Assembly: GCA_013399115.1 (NCBI GenBank)
Contig: VXAA01001407.1
Span: 365,265-429,264 of the forward strand
Length of the DNA stretch: 64,000 nucleotides
Reading direction: 5' to 3'
Source: Anseranas semipalmata
Lineage: Eukaryota > Chordata > Aves > Anseriformes > Anseranatidae
Below the pieces are notes generated by a model that saw nothing but the letters and a program-made list of their open reading frames with translations, had not been told where the DNA came from and ran no database searches. Numbering within the stretch: the first letter of the stretch is position 1; every line of letters begins with the position of its first letter. Positions 14,253-25,430 of this stretch are shown one piece after another. The position numbers were made by a program, and so were the translations under genes.

Positions 14253-14294
14253 CAGCCACCGAGACGCCGTAAGCAGCCACCGAGACGCCGTAAG
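14253..14294. repeat. Perfect 21-bp tandem duplication
   Basis: Two identical 21-bp units (14253-14273 and 14274-14294) start cagccaccgag and end cgccgtaag. Each contains two CpGs. They sit in a GC-rich stretch. No coding context is recognised. Confidence 0.95.
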
Positions 14295-15839
14295 GCCGCA
14301 GCAGTGCCCAGTGGTCTCGGTGCAGGGAGCAGCCGTGGGGTCCTGCAGCGGGGAGCTGGCCTTTGGCATTTAATTTCCATTCTGCAGCACTTGCAGAGAA
14401 GGGTTGTGGTAGGGATAAGCACGTGTTCTCTCGTTTGGATTTTAAAAGACAAACTATGGTTAAAAAGATATTACGGCTAGCAAAAAAGCCCCTCGTGAGG
14501 TGGGATCAGTCCTCACGCCAGCAGCTCCCACCTGCTGATTCCCACAAGTGCGCATCCCTCTGTCCATCAGACCCACATCCAGATGAACCTGAAGGAGAAG
14601 GCATGTTTGGGTTAACTTTGAGGGAAATCTCTAGGTAAATCAAGTAAAAAGCATGGGATCAAAGCAGAAAATCTACATGCAGAATAAGGGCCAAAGATGC
14701 AAAAGCAGCAGAATCTGAATCACATTTTATATTTAGGTTATAGACAGCTCAGTTAATAACCTGATTAGGCAATCATTAGGTTTAACAAATTATTAGGCAA
14801 CATTTAAACAGCAGTTATAGATGATAGCATCTCACAAGCTGCATGTAATCCTAGTATTTCATACTTGCTTCTAGTTCTTACAGCACTCGTAGTGCTTGTA
14901 ACAACTGTATCTAATGTATTCATCTTTATGAATTAATGATCAAAATACTCTTAAGGATATAACACACAGCAGGACTGAAAACTGAATTTGTTTTGCTCTT
15001 TGGCTTTTCTTTCTTTTCCCCCTACAAGATTGCCAGTCTCTTTCTTTCTAAATACAAAAATCACATGAAGGAGCTGATGTGTCTCCAAGTAATCCCCTAC
15101 TTAAATGGGCTGGAATAAAAATAATGAGTTATTAAAAAGAACAACATCAACAATAATATTTCCTTCATTGCAATTAACAAAAATGATTAAAATCTGTCCA
15201 GTGCCTGTGCCCATCTGGGAGACAGTCCCAAGGCCAGCTGTGCACACCTCTGGCGCACAACCCAAGAAATCAGTGCACAGCAGAAGCCCTTGCTGGCTCC
15301 GAGGTGGAGCACACATCGGCGGGGTGAACTACGGAGCGCAGAGAGCAGCGGCAATGCTGTAAGTGTGTGAAACGCTCAGGCACTGCACGCTCGGAGCGCT
15401 ACATGTATACTTGGTAAATCACGGCAAGAAAATCTCTAAAGCTTCTTCTGTTCCCCCCCTCTGGGGATTTGCCTCTCTCTGATCCAAGAAAGCTCACTGG
15501 CGACCGCCTATCCCACTTGCTGCACCTGGCCGAGTGATTTACCAGAAACTTGACAGGGTCGTGGAAGCTTTCTTTTCTTTGTTCCACGGGTGTCTGCCAT
15601 GGAGAGCCAAGCCTGGATTAGCCGAGTCTAAATCCCTGGGCAGTTCGCCAGAGCAATGCTAGTTCTGAAGAAAACGGAGCTCCAAGATGATTTCGAGACC
15701 GGCTTTATGCATCGCTTCTTCTTAGGTGCAAATCCACGGGCAGAGAGCATAATGCCTCACGTCGGGCTGGTAAGCTGTTCCCCGTAGGCGGCAGTTGCCA
15801 GCCGATGTGGGAGTTATGTGAACTTTCTGCCTGGCCCGG

Positions 15840-16140
15840 ACAATGCTGCTTCTCTGGGGCCAGCCCTTCCCTGGCAGCGCTCCCTCGCCAGCCATGGAGG
15901 CATCTTTTCACCGGCCAACACGCTGCATTACAATAATGCGCACGGACACGTTTAATAATACGCCTATTCGGCACCTGCGTTTTCTTTGTTGCGGTGCCAA
16001 CCATTTTGTCATATTAGCTTTTAAGTCGCTGTTGTTCGATGCGAGACTTGCCATGCTGCCTTGCAAAAACGCTACTCCGTCTTCCAGCATCTTTCCGTGG
16101 CTGCTCCAAAGGCAAGGTGCACAGAGCCTTGCAGGCGCCG
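15840..16140. promoter_or_regulatory. CpG-enriched patch
   Basis: About 19 CpG in 300 bases, interspersed with homeodomain-type TAAT and ATTA words. No coding frame is recognised. A moderate candidate for a regulatory element. Confidence 0.3.
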
Positions 16141-17377
16141 GTGGCTCCTGAGAGTGAGTCTTCTGCAAGTCTCCTCCTAAGCCCAGGAGTCGGCAATGCT
16201 CTCGTGCCCCAAAGCCGGGGGTTACATCTCTTCCGAATCTCTGGTTTAGGGACGGGGGAACTTTTAGCCCAGTTCCCGTGGAAACAAGGTTAATGCACTC
16301 ACACTGTGTTTGTTTTGCCTCCCCCGAATAACTTTTGAACCTGTCGGCCTAGTTCAACTAAACTTGACAGAAGGGTAGAGGTCTACAAAATAATTAAGTT
16401 CTTATAAGTTTTGTGAAAATAGGCATTGAGGCAGAAGAGAGAGGGGCCCCGCCACTGCCCGGTCTAAACGTCCTGGCTGCGGAAAGGCTGAGTGTGAACT
16501 CACATCTCATCAAGCACCAGGGGAATGACACAGGAAACGAACCTGCTAAACATCGCAACCGCAGAAGAAAGTTTCAGCTGAAATTTGCACTTCTTAGACA
16601 TCAAAGTCAGCCCACGGACAAGACACAAAAAAGCCAGTGTTCATAGAAATACTTGCTAGTTTCTGTTTGAACTCAGCAACTAAGAAGTTGCAAGAAGAAG
16701 AGTTCTTGCACAGGACCTAATCTTTGCTGGGACTTGGCTAAATATTGCTGAGCACCAGCACTTGGGCACCAACTATTTCCTTCTGTTAGTTTTGAACTTG
16801 CTTCCCTTCGCATTCCTTCATCATAGCTGCCACTGGCTGGGGAGCCCAAGAGACAAACTTTATACAAGCTATTAAAAGGAAATTTCAGGGCATTTAAAAA
16901 TGTATTTGCTTTTGTGCAGGAACATTTCATTGTGCATGTTCACACATGGTAGGTAAGGCAATTTCTTATCAGTAAAGTAGAAAGAAATACCTCTAATATT
17001 GTCATGGCTTGAGAAAGTGAGAGGCACATGAGAGTATGCCAATGGTTTGGAAACAGAAACAGGAAACGGACTTGTCAATTCAAATGTCTTTGGGACCACA
17101 AGGAAAGCAACGCTGCAGATACAGCCGATTCCAGCTTCCACTAAACCTCTGGAAAGCCTTCTTTAATACATCTTGAACTTGCAGAGGCTTCCATTGACCT
17201 GCATGGATGGGGTAGTCCCACCGGAGGCAACAGCCCAACAAGTCCTGGGCATAAATGAAGCACCCAAGTACATTTTCACAGGAGTGGGACACAAATGGGA
17301 GCTGCATCAGGCCCTTAATCTTTTTTCTTTTCTTCTTCCCTGCCCCTCCTCTTCCCAAACCACCATCCCATCATCGA

Positions 17378-17428
17378 AACAAGAACAATAATACCCATCT
17401 CAGCAGGGTATGTGAGGATTAGCTTAAA
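17378..17428 (+). mobile_element. MIR-type SINE 3' fragment
   Basis: The words aacaataatacccatctca and gggtatgtgaggatta match the 3' section of MIR (…ataataatacctacctca…gttgtgaggattaaatg…). Only about 50 bases are recognisable. Confidence 0.5.
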
Positions 17429-17929
17429 ACTGTTTTTACCTTTTCTCCTTTAAACTCACAGAAAAGAAAATCTTCCTGTATTTTATTTTATTTTATAATT
17501 CAAGGAGCAATTTGTTCCTCCCCCAAACCTTTCCAGCTCAGTGGGTAGGGGAAGCCCTGGAATATTTCCACCTTCGTCAGAACCGATGATAAAATCAGCA
17601 CAGAGGTGTCTGCTAGCCACAACAGCCGTTAACTTGCTGCAGTAAAATGGCCATTTTATCTGCTGACATCAAATTATTTCTGCCTCAGCTAGTATTCGAG
17701 CATAGTGCTGGCCCATTACATTATTGAACGAGCCTACTTTAAAATACAAGAGTGAATAAGAGTGCTGTCCAGACGTCTCTTCTTTTGTAAGGTAGTTTGT
17801 GAAAGGGAATCTAAAAAGCAACATCCTATAGTTGTCAGTGTGGCAGCAAGTGCTTCCAGCTCTGAAGCTGCTCAGGCTCAGAATAATAAAGGCTTTTCAT
17901 ATACGTTATATTTATATAACAGTGGTCAC

Positions 17930-18090
17930 TGAAGTCCCTTTGTGCTAGGCATGGAGCAGACGTATAGAAAGAGGCAGTCCCTGTCCTGAGGAATTTGTAG
18001 TCTAAACAGCCAAGCGGGCTGAGCGGAAGAGACAGCGCAACGAACGTGGCCCAACAGGTGACGGGACTCGCCCCGAGGTCACGCCGCAGA
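17930..18090 (-). mobile_element. Ancient amniote interspersed repeat (MIR-like/L3-tail family)
   Basis: It contains tttgtgctaggcatggagcag, then aggcagtccctgtcctgagg, then agtctaaacag, ending in a degraded ggtgacgggactcgccccgagg / ggtcacgccgcag. This is the same family as the copy at 55972-56240, which is abundant in turtles and crocodilians. Several CpGs remain. The exact Repbase name is uncertain to me. Confidence 0.6.
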
Positions 18091-19384
18091 TTAATGCTAA
18101 TGCCAGGCACAGCGCTTCTGTCTCCTCAAGCCCAACGCAGCCCCAAACCTGGAGCCCATGCTTTTGTTTCTCTCTAAACCTCCTCCTTTGCACCCCCCCC
18201 CGCCCCTTTTCCTCCCATTAATCTTCCTTTTCACAAACTTGCGCAGTCGCCTGCCTCTGCTGGGGACCACTGGTGTGTTTTCAGCAAGAGCTTCAGCGGG
18301 GCAGCCCCACCTTTCTCCTCTCTTCTTCACTGGCTTCCTACCCCCTGTCTGCTGCAGCACCCCGACCCCACCACAGCCCAGCGGGCTGGGGAAGCAGAGC
18401 CAGCTGGCAGGTTCTAGGTGGCATTTTGGGGGGCTGAGATTTATTTTTTAGGTAGGGATAGGGGTTACACCAATCTTGCAATCCAAACTGCTGTTGAGCT
18501 GCTCAGAGAAAGAGACTCCTTTCTGCAGCCTCAGGCGCTTCTTTGTTCTAACAGAGATAACAAAAACAGGGTAGAAAAACATAAAGTCAAGGCTTTGCCT
18601 ACCTTACAGTTTCCTTTGGCCCTCTTCACACAATTCGCAAACACTTCCTACCCTCTTAAAAAAAAAAAATCCTCTGGACAATTTGCATGACCAGCAGACA
18701 CCAGCAAATAAGGTTTCAACAGCAACATACTCACTGCCCGACAGCTACTTCTGGTGCTGTCTGGGGTTGAAGGCATCGAACTGCTCAGCTCAGCTTCCTG
18801 CTTCCCCTACTCCACAGCGCACTGTGAAAGAAAGATGGTGAGGTACTCACTTTCAGGAGAAGTCTTTCAGGTTTGAGGCCCCAGCAGCTGAGACAAATCT
18901 CCTCCGTTCCTCAGAGCAGAGGCTCTGGTGAGCAGCTGTGGATGGCTGCCTCTGGGCAGCCACATGATGAATTTGGATGGTTCAGTTTAAGACAGCCTGG
19001 AGAATGGATCACCTTCTCTTTCTAAGGGCAAGGTGGATTATCGGATTTGAAGTCCCAGGTTTCAGATCTGGTGCTCTTTCTGAAAGGATCAGCTGGACCC
19101 AGATGTGGAATCAGACCTCATAGCAACCCGCCATCAGGAGAACTTTAAAACCTGATTATTCTGAGGATACTGGTGACGGTCATGTTCAAATGGACAGAGA
19201 CAAACTGACACGTCAACACAAGGAAATTATCTTTCACATGAAATGTTTGCTGTGAAATACTGTTATGGCTGAGATCAACTGCCAAACAGAAAATGTAGGT
19301 ATGATCTGGCTGCTTTTAGCAAGGGCTAAAAGACATATCTTTCTCGCCAGGGCCACCCCCGCTGATTAAGTCCTGCTTTTTTTT

Positions 19385-19570
19385 TTTATTTATTTCTCTA
19401 GTAAAAAATCAGCAGAAGTTTCCAGTCCTGTGCTGCAAATGAGGCATCCATACGCTGTACTGTAGGATAAGAGAAAAAAGAAAAGAAAGGCCAGCAACTT
19501 TCCTGCCTGTATCAAATTTCTGGATTTTAGAATAAACAGAAGACAGGGTACTCTTGTCCTGTATTTTATT
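19385..19570 (-). terminator. Distal poly(A) signal candidates for KCNQ1
   Basis: Minus-strand AATAAA occurs at 19565-19570 and as two overlapping copies at 19385-19390 and 19389-19394, the last running into an A-stretch. Use of these would extend the 3'UTR to about 2.2-2.4 kb across the CpG-dense patch at 20.1-20.3 kb. Such hexamers are common by chance in AT-rich DNA. Confidence 0.25.
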
Positions 19571-20099
19571 AGGAAATTAATAGGCTGATTGATAACCTGA
19601 AATTACACAGTGAATCTCATTTAAAAAATATTCAAAATCATCACAACAATTTTGATTTCTATAAAACATAATGCCCAGGTACAATTCCTGTTTATGTCTG
19701 TAAATTTCTACACCCTTAACATTTACCTATTGTACAGAAGCAAGATCAGATAATTGCAACGTGAAGTTAAATACAGCATACTTTTGTCTGCAGTCCAGGT
19801 GAAAGAGATGAAATGTTTAAAACAAAGCCCAGCATTTAAGCAGTACTATGAGATGGTTCCCTGCAATCTCAGTTCATTACGCATCAGTATTTCGGACTGC
19901 TCATAAATACTAAAGATTTGTGATGGTAACTGCTGCGTAAAATTATGAGGCTTTAGGGCATCAGTTTTCCAATGGCATGTTATTGTTGTTGTTGTTTTAA
20001 GTCTGCTTGCTTTCAAACAAACACTAAAATCTTACATTTTAATATACATTGCTAGAGTGAGACAGCAACTTACAGACTTCTCAGTTTGCTAAAGTCACA

Positions 20100-20340
20100 A
20101 CAAATGAGATGTCCCCGGTGCGGGGCAGGAGATCCGTCTGCGCCTGCTGCGAGGCGGGCTGGGACAGCGCAAAGCTGCGATGAGATGCGCCTTGCCGCGG
20201 GGTTTCCTTCAGCATGGAGCTCTGCTTCCTTGCTGCAGGCTTGCATTGCAGCTCCTTTCCTTTCCACGTGCAAGGTGAGGCTTAGAGAGCTGCTGCTGGC
20301 ACCCGGTGTCCCCAGGCGGGAGGGGGACCACCGTGCGGAC
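20100..20340. promoter_or_regulatory. CpG-dense patch just past the KCNQ1 3' end
   Basis: About 16 CpG in 240 bases, roughly 750 bases beyond the predicted poly(A) site. A plus-strand open frame (20086-20577, 163 codons) spans it but shows no known domain and is opposed by minus frames. It may be a regulatory island or part of a longer 3'UTR. Confidence 0.35.
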
Positions 20341-21084
20341 AGTCTCTGCAGTGAGGGGAGTGAGGTGCCCTGGGTGCGTGTGATGCTCACAGTGCAGGAA
20401 CTGATAAACCTGTCCGTGTCTCCCTCTGCCTTTGCCAGCAGCATGGGCTACCATCACCACATTGGACTAATTAGCTGCATTGTCATCCTCGATTTTCTGA
20501 CACTGTCAACTTTAAAGATGTTCCGCTTTCAAAGAAGGGCGTGTATGGTACAGGTGCTGACTGTCTGCAAGGGCTGAATTTCACCTTTAGTAATCAAAGC
20601 TCCAATCCTGCTCAGGTTGTGCATGTGAAAAATCACACTAAGCCAAACACTGCTGTTCTTATTGCAACTATAATGTGGGGTAACGTGGCTTGTAGGTGAG
20701 GCCCTGGGTCCTCCACATTAGAGCTGGCACTTTTAAATACCTAATGACTCGGGAAGGGAATCAAGTTTCTCAAGCCACTATTCAGGAAACTATTCAAATT
20801 GTCATGTGTGCTGTCTGGATGAGAGATGCTTTCCTGAACTGGGGCCTCAAGTCCTGCGAGAATTACGGATGCTCAGTAAGTGGCCAGCTCAAGCACTTGA
20901 CCTGCAAGTCCAGTCACTTCAGACTGTTGTGCTACTCTTGGATAGTGTAAGCTAAAAAAAAAAAGTAGATTTAAGAAGTAGTGGGCCTTGTTTTTAAAAA
21001 GCTATTTCAGGACAAGTACATTCAGACCACTGTGTTTTCTATTTATATATAAATTCTTTGGCAACAATTTCCTAGAAAGCAGAA
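20341..21084. other. Sequence beyond the proximal KCNQ1 poly(A) site
   Basis: No gene or repeat is recognised. It would be 3'UTR if the distal poly(A) signals near 19.4-19.6 kb are used. Confidence 0.4.
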
Positions 21085-21799
21085 TCATTTTTTCTATGTA
21101 GTACTTTATTGTCTCCCCATGAAAAACTGATATCTTAAAAAATCTATAGCACTTTCCACTATAAATTGTATTGTTCCAGATTAAGGATTAGTTCCTCCCT
21201 GAAGAAAAACAGATTAAAAAAATCTGGTCATTATCTGATAATGTTTATGTAGCAATGTTAAAATAAAACAGCAAAAGAATATCATTCAGCATGTGGTTTG
21301 TCATTCTCTAGAATGTTAGTGGTATGTTTATACAATAAAAACAACATAAGTTATCCTATTTTGCTTTAAAAACCTTAGTAGTAGAAATATATTGCTATCT
21401 GCAGATTCATAAACAAAATGCACATTTTCCACCTAAGTTCAAGTATTATTAGAATATTATTATTACTATTATTATTATTAAAGGAGCCCTAAATCCTTGC
21501 AATTTTGTCTGTCTTTACATTGTTTTGGTCTTTCTGAGAAATAATGAGTTGTGATCATTTTTGTTGATGAACAAAATGAATGTGGAGGTTCTGTAAGTTT
21601 TGCCTGGTGGAACACAGCCTGGCAATCCTTAGGCTGCTGCGAGCGGCTTTTAGAAGAGTGTGTTTGAGACTAGTGGTAGAGGCACAGCAGTCACGTGTTT
21701 TCCTGGATGGCAGATGAACTTAATGCCCTCCAGGTTCTCAACATTCAGTCCCATTTAAAGGAGAAAGGTGGGAAGAACCCAGCCCAGACTTATACCACA
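21085..21799 (-). other. KCNQ1: Predicted KCNQ1 3' untranslated region
   Basis: This is the AT-rich stretch after the KCNQ1 stop codon, up to about 20 bases beyond the first canonical AATAAA on the minus strand. It contains (ATT)n-type sequence around 21449-21480. The left end is inferred only from the poly(A) signal. Longer isoforms using signals near 19.4-19.6 kb are possible. Confidence 0.65.
21105..21110 (-). terminator. KCNQ1: KCNQ1 poly(A) signal AATAAA (proximal candidate)
   Basis: TTTATT on the plus strand reads AATAAA on the KCNQ1 strand, about 690 bases after the stop codon. It is the first canonical signal met in the direction of transcription. The downstream sequence is only moderately GU/U-rich, so usage is likely but not shown. 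Confidence 0.6.
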
Positions 21800-22000
21800 T
21801 CAGGATATATCATCTTCGTTTCTCCTCGGTACTGTCAGTTGCTCATAGGTCGGCAGGGCGTTATTAGGGAGGAAGAGATCTGAATTAACGTTGTTGCCTC
21901 TCTGAGATGATCTGTTGTTTCCTTGATCCCCGTGCTGACTGGAAACCAGGTGATGCAGCATATCTGTAATGAGGTTCAGCTTCTGGTCCATCTGTGTAAC
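21800..22000 (-). CDS. KCNQ1: KCNQ1 (Kv7.1 potassium channel), last coding exon, partial gene
   Basis: KCNQ1 is the pore-forming alpha subunit of a plasma-membrane voltage-gated K+ channel (IKs with KCNE1 in heart; also epithelia). This exon encodes 66 residues plus a TGA stop at 21802-21800. It begins VTQMDQKLNLITDMLHHL, the end of the C-terminal helix D coiled coil that drives tetramer assembly. A polar, poorly conserved linker rich in Asn, Gln and Ser follows, then LFLPNNALPTYEQLTVPRR and the acidic tail NEDDIS. LPTY is the PY motif known in the family to bind Nedd4-type ubiquitin ligases. The match to the mammalian KCNQ1 C-terminus is from recognition, not alignment. The exon opens in phase 0 right after an AG at 22002-22001, as the human last exon does. 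The linker is about a dozen residues shorter than in human. The rest of the gene should lie to the right, beyond the window. The start at Val was chosen from the splice site, not an ATG. Confidence 0.95.
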   Translation of the reverse strand, partial: VTQMDQKLNLITDMLHHLVSSQHGDQGNNRSSQRGNNVNSDLFLPNNALPTYEQLTVPRRNEDDIS

Positions 22001-22040
22001 CTACAAAGGCAAAGGGAACGTTTGTTTAGTGTCAGGATGT
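22001..22040 (-). other. KCNQ1: 3' splice site of the last KCNQ1 intron
   Basis: Read on the minus strand, a pyrimidine-rich stretch (ttccctttgcctttg) ends in TAG immediately before the first codon GTT of the terminal exon. A plausible branch-point region (cctgacactaaac) lies about 20-35 bases upstream. The position agrees with the known phase-0 boundary of this exon in vertebrate KCNQ1. Confidence 0.9.
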
Positions 22041-25000
22041 GAGAAAATTGCAACAAGCCATGTGATACAAAATGCAACATTAAAATGACACTTTTCTTAA
22101 TTAGCATGACAACGACCTCTAGGAAGACACGAGAGGTTCACAGTTCATCAAGCGGAGCATTAGAAATTTAATGCAATGGGTCAGAGTGGGATGAAGAGAG
22201 GCCTGTTCATTCTCATCGCTGGGATGTGCTCTGACAGTCATTTTGAACCTGGATGAATGCATGACAGGGGGGCTTTTACGGAGGTGAGCTGCGATGGGGA
22301 ACTAGGTCCCAGAACTGAGCTTCTGTGTTTGTTTGTTGTTGTTGTTATCGTGTCCGTGTTTTTTCAAAGCATTATAGACCACTAACATGCTTATATGCCT
22401 TAATAATATCAATATGCTATAGTAAATATCCGCCCTACTTGCGGTGATCTAATCCACTGTAAGCTAGGACTGACTGATGCTCTCTTTGTTACATTTGGGT
22501 CCAATTACCAGCTCAGGCCACAGAATGCCCCACGGATATTTTTGCTGATGCAAGTGCATAACAGCTGCATTCTGTGGCAAGGGGTGGGAGTAGGGCAGGA
22601 TTTAGTTTCATTCTGTCACTGCTCCAATGACACAGCGTTCACGAGGATTGCCATTTGAATGACATGATTTACAACAAGTCAGAAACTCTTCTAAGATGGG
22701 TTAAAGCTGATTTTAAAGCTGGGGACCTGCAGAGGAAGGTTCAGACTGAATCCATAATGCTCATTTTCTTCTGCCTTTAGACAGAAACTCTTTAAATTAT
22801 TTAATTCCTCTTTCTTCTTTTTTTTTTTTCTTTCATTTTCTGCTCTTCTAATCTTTAGGAGAACATATAATGAAAAATCAGCATACCTAGGAGAGACTGG
22901 GTTATGGATATGTCCAAAACTTAGACCAAACTTGGAGTACATTTGTGGTACTCAGGAAAATCAAGAACCAAATGCTTCTAGGAGCAGCACAGTTTCAGTC
23001 TCTGGTTTCTTGCATTTTCCAGTCAAGAAGTAATATGTACCATCCCTTCTATCTGGCATGGGAAACCTCCTCCCTGCTCTGACTCCAGTGTACTGAGCCA
23101 GATGTCCTGAGGGGAAGACGGGCACTTACAGCTACGATTCGGGGAATTCAGAGTCATGCCCACTTTCTGCCCATCTGCATGGCAAGCAGGCGAGTGTTCC
23201 TCAAGGAAAGATGCCAGTCCCTCCTGGATGGTGAGAGGCTCTGACACTGGGCAGTGAGAGGCTGCCTTATGGCCTCCCACTCTCTGCCACAGGCATAAAG
23301 AAAAAGCCACAATTTTGTCACTGTCGTCTCAGACCCATCCACAGGGATCCTAAAACACTAAGTAAACCTCTAGGCAAGAAGCGGTAATAGGTTTTAAAAA
23401 GGGAAAAGAAAGTAAGCAGAAAAAATGTGATGGGAATAAATTGCCGCCTCAAATATCTGCTAGAAAGTAGTGAAAGGCACATAAACCCGCCAGAAAGAGT
23501 ATGAGTGGGAGCAATTTATATGTGCCTGGCGATCATCCAAGTATCACACAGGATAGTAAAAGACACTAAGGCTGAGCAGAACATCAACAAACCTGGAGAA
23601 TTTCAGCAGAGACTAAAATGTTTTTCTACCGTAGAGAAAATGCTGGTTTTTTCAAACACTTTGTACAACTGGTAGGGAAGCAGATACAGTAATTTAAAAA
23701 TATGAGGTGCCAGAGATTTATACTTTGCAGCTGGTTTTGAAAACATTAGGCAAAGCACCCTAGATGGTACATGAAACACTAGTAATTCTGGATGGAAATG
23801 GCTGTTGAAAGATGAGATTCTTCAAATGAGGAAGCTGAAGAACACATAAGTTCAAGATTTCTAGAAGGAAACAGATGGAAAATGGAGCAGATCATCAGGT
23901 TTTCATTTCGTCGCTGTTTGTTCACTCCCTTAAAAAAGGCACGCTTTGCAGCAATGGTGCCCATCACAGATGGCAAATTCAGGATGTTCTGAGCACGACA
24001 GTGCAAATCAGGGGCAGCGAAGCTTGCTGAAGTATCTCATTCCTCCGCCGCCCGCTGCCCAGGCATCGCTTGCTTTCCGAGACAGCTGCTCTGGAAGGAC
24101 TGTAGTGGAAGACTGCAGACAAACAGCTATCTTCAGAGTCTAAAGGACGACTTTTCCTCTAACAAGAAATGTCTTTTGGCTAATTATTCTAAACTAGCTA
24201 GGGGATTTTTATAGATGCATTTTTTAATTTGTGATTCCAGGCAGGGATTACCAGAGGAAACACAGACTGAAGATATATCTGGAAAATGTGCATTCATGAA
24301 ACTCTTGCAGTGATGAGCTATTGAACATGACAGTAGATTGGACTGAGATCTGGATAGTCCTTCAACAGCTGTGCGTCTTGGTGATGAAGTACTGGAGAGA
24401 AGTGAGATGTGAATACTCTTGCTGGGAAATAAATTCCCAGAGATAATTGTCTAATTTTTTCTACAGAATAAGGTTTGGCTGCTGCAGCTGTGGAGCGCAG
24501 GAGGCCCACAGAAGCAGAGGCAGAAGCTAATTACTATTGAGCGGAGCCATACGAGATAAAAAGGAACGACCTTCGTCTTCCCTGTTCCTGCTTATTGGTG
24601 TAGGCTCTAAAGCCACTGTGCAGCACTTGTGCAGGGAGGTGCAGATCGCTGCTTGTGTTTCTTTACTCTTTCATCAGTTTTGCTTTCACATAAGGAGAGC
24701 TATTTCCCAGGGAGTTCTGTGCCCGTAATGGGCTTGCTCCAAGACACACTGATATCAGGGGTAGCTTTGGGCAATCACAGACTTCCAGTGACTTCGGTGG
24801 GCTCTGGATCAATCTTGGACTGAATCATCAACCCCAAATAGTAATATATATTCCTTGGATATTAAAAGAGGGAGAGAGAAGTTTAAATTTCTGTACAATG
24901 CTTTGCTCATGCTTCTTGGGGCTGGATCAGAAAAGGTGACGTTTGCAAATGAGACAGCAATGGGATGATGGGCCCCCATCCTCAATTCTGCCAAAGCAGT

Positions 25001-25323
25001 ATCCTCTGCTTAAAGTATGAGCCATTTTAAAGAGAGAATTAAAAGCCACCAGAAGGCAACTTCTACTGTCAGGCCCCTGGTGTGCAAGAATAAGTAGCTT
25101 GCTGGTGAACAGCCTTGCTTGTTAGCAATCCCAATCTGTCTGTCGTCATCCCAATACACATCCTGAAAAATCCTCTTCACTTCTTTGCTGCAGAAGTAAT
25201 TATAACCACTAGAAAAATGTCACAGTGTGCAATACCTTTTTCATTAAACTAGATTTATGCACTTAACATGCTGCATGGAAAAGTGTATCATCTTCCCCGA
25301 ATCATAATTTCAAACACATTTAC
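22041..25323 (-). other. Intronic DNA, nothing specific
   Basis: No exon, RNA gene or named repeat is recognised. A small perfect hairpin (ctgggaa-ataaa-ttcccag) lies at 24422-24440. Confidence 0.5.
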
Positions 25324-25430
25324 CTGATTAGAAATTAGCCACGATGCCAGAATGAATAAAAGTAAAGCAAACAGAAAAACTGCTGATGTGGCTATAATCT
25401 TAACTGCTTTGGACAACTCTGATCCCTCCA
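25324..25430 (-). other. Candidate 107-nt exon: transmembrane segment or poison/cassette exon
   Basis: On the KCNQ1 strand this segment is preceded by a pyrimidine-rich acceptor (ctgtttgctgttttaag) and followed by a consensus donor (CAG|gtaaat). In one frame (first 2 nt completing a codon) it is fully open for 35 codons. These read EGSELSKAVKII, then a hydrophobic core ATSAVFLFALLLFILASWL, then ISNQ, with charged residues before the core as in a single membrane helix. This frame has a stop just upstream of the acceptor, so it would need an upstream exon ending in phase 1. KCNQ1's penultimate exon ends in phase 0; spliced to it, this segment would read about 12 residues (WRDQSCPKQLRL) and stop. 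I do not recognise the peptide. A chance reading of a T-rich strand is a real alternative. Confidence 0.3.

Larger units (their letters stand above)
7491..15839. other. Intergenic DNA, no gene recognised
   Basis: Apart from the MIR fragment at 9684 and the duplication at 14253, I see no named element. The 180-codon minus frame at 7873-8415 is mirrored by a 121-codon plus frame over the same bases and has no recognisable domain. 11.8-13.2 kb is AT-rich and largely without open frames. Confidence 0.5.
16141..20099. other. Intergenic DNA with ancient repeats
   Basis: It holds two old SINE-like fragments (17378, 17930) and otherwise unrecognised sequence. 18.7-20.0 kb is AT-rich and free of long open frames. 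A (TTG)n stretch lies at about 19984. Confidence 0.5.

Noticed and set aside
20086..20577. 163-codon plus-strand open frame over the CpG patch
   Set aside because: GC-rich DNA yields long frames by chance. The peptide has no recognisable domain and lies just past the KCNQ1 3' end.
25050..25065. CTCF-like word ccaccagaaggcaa
   Set aside because: Two core positions disagree with the CTCF consensus. Not strong enough without ChIP data.
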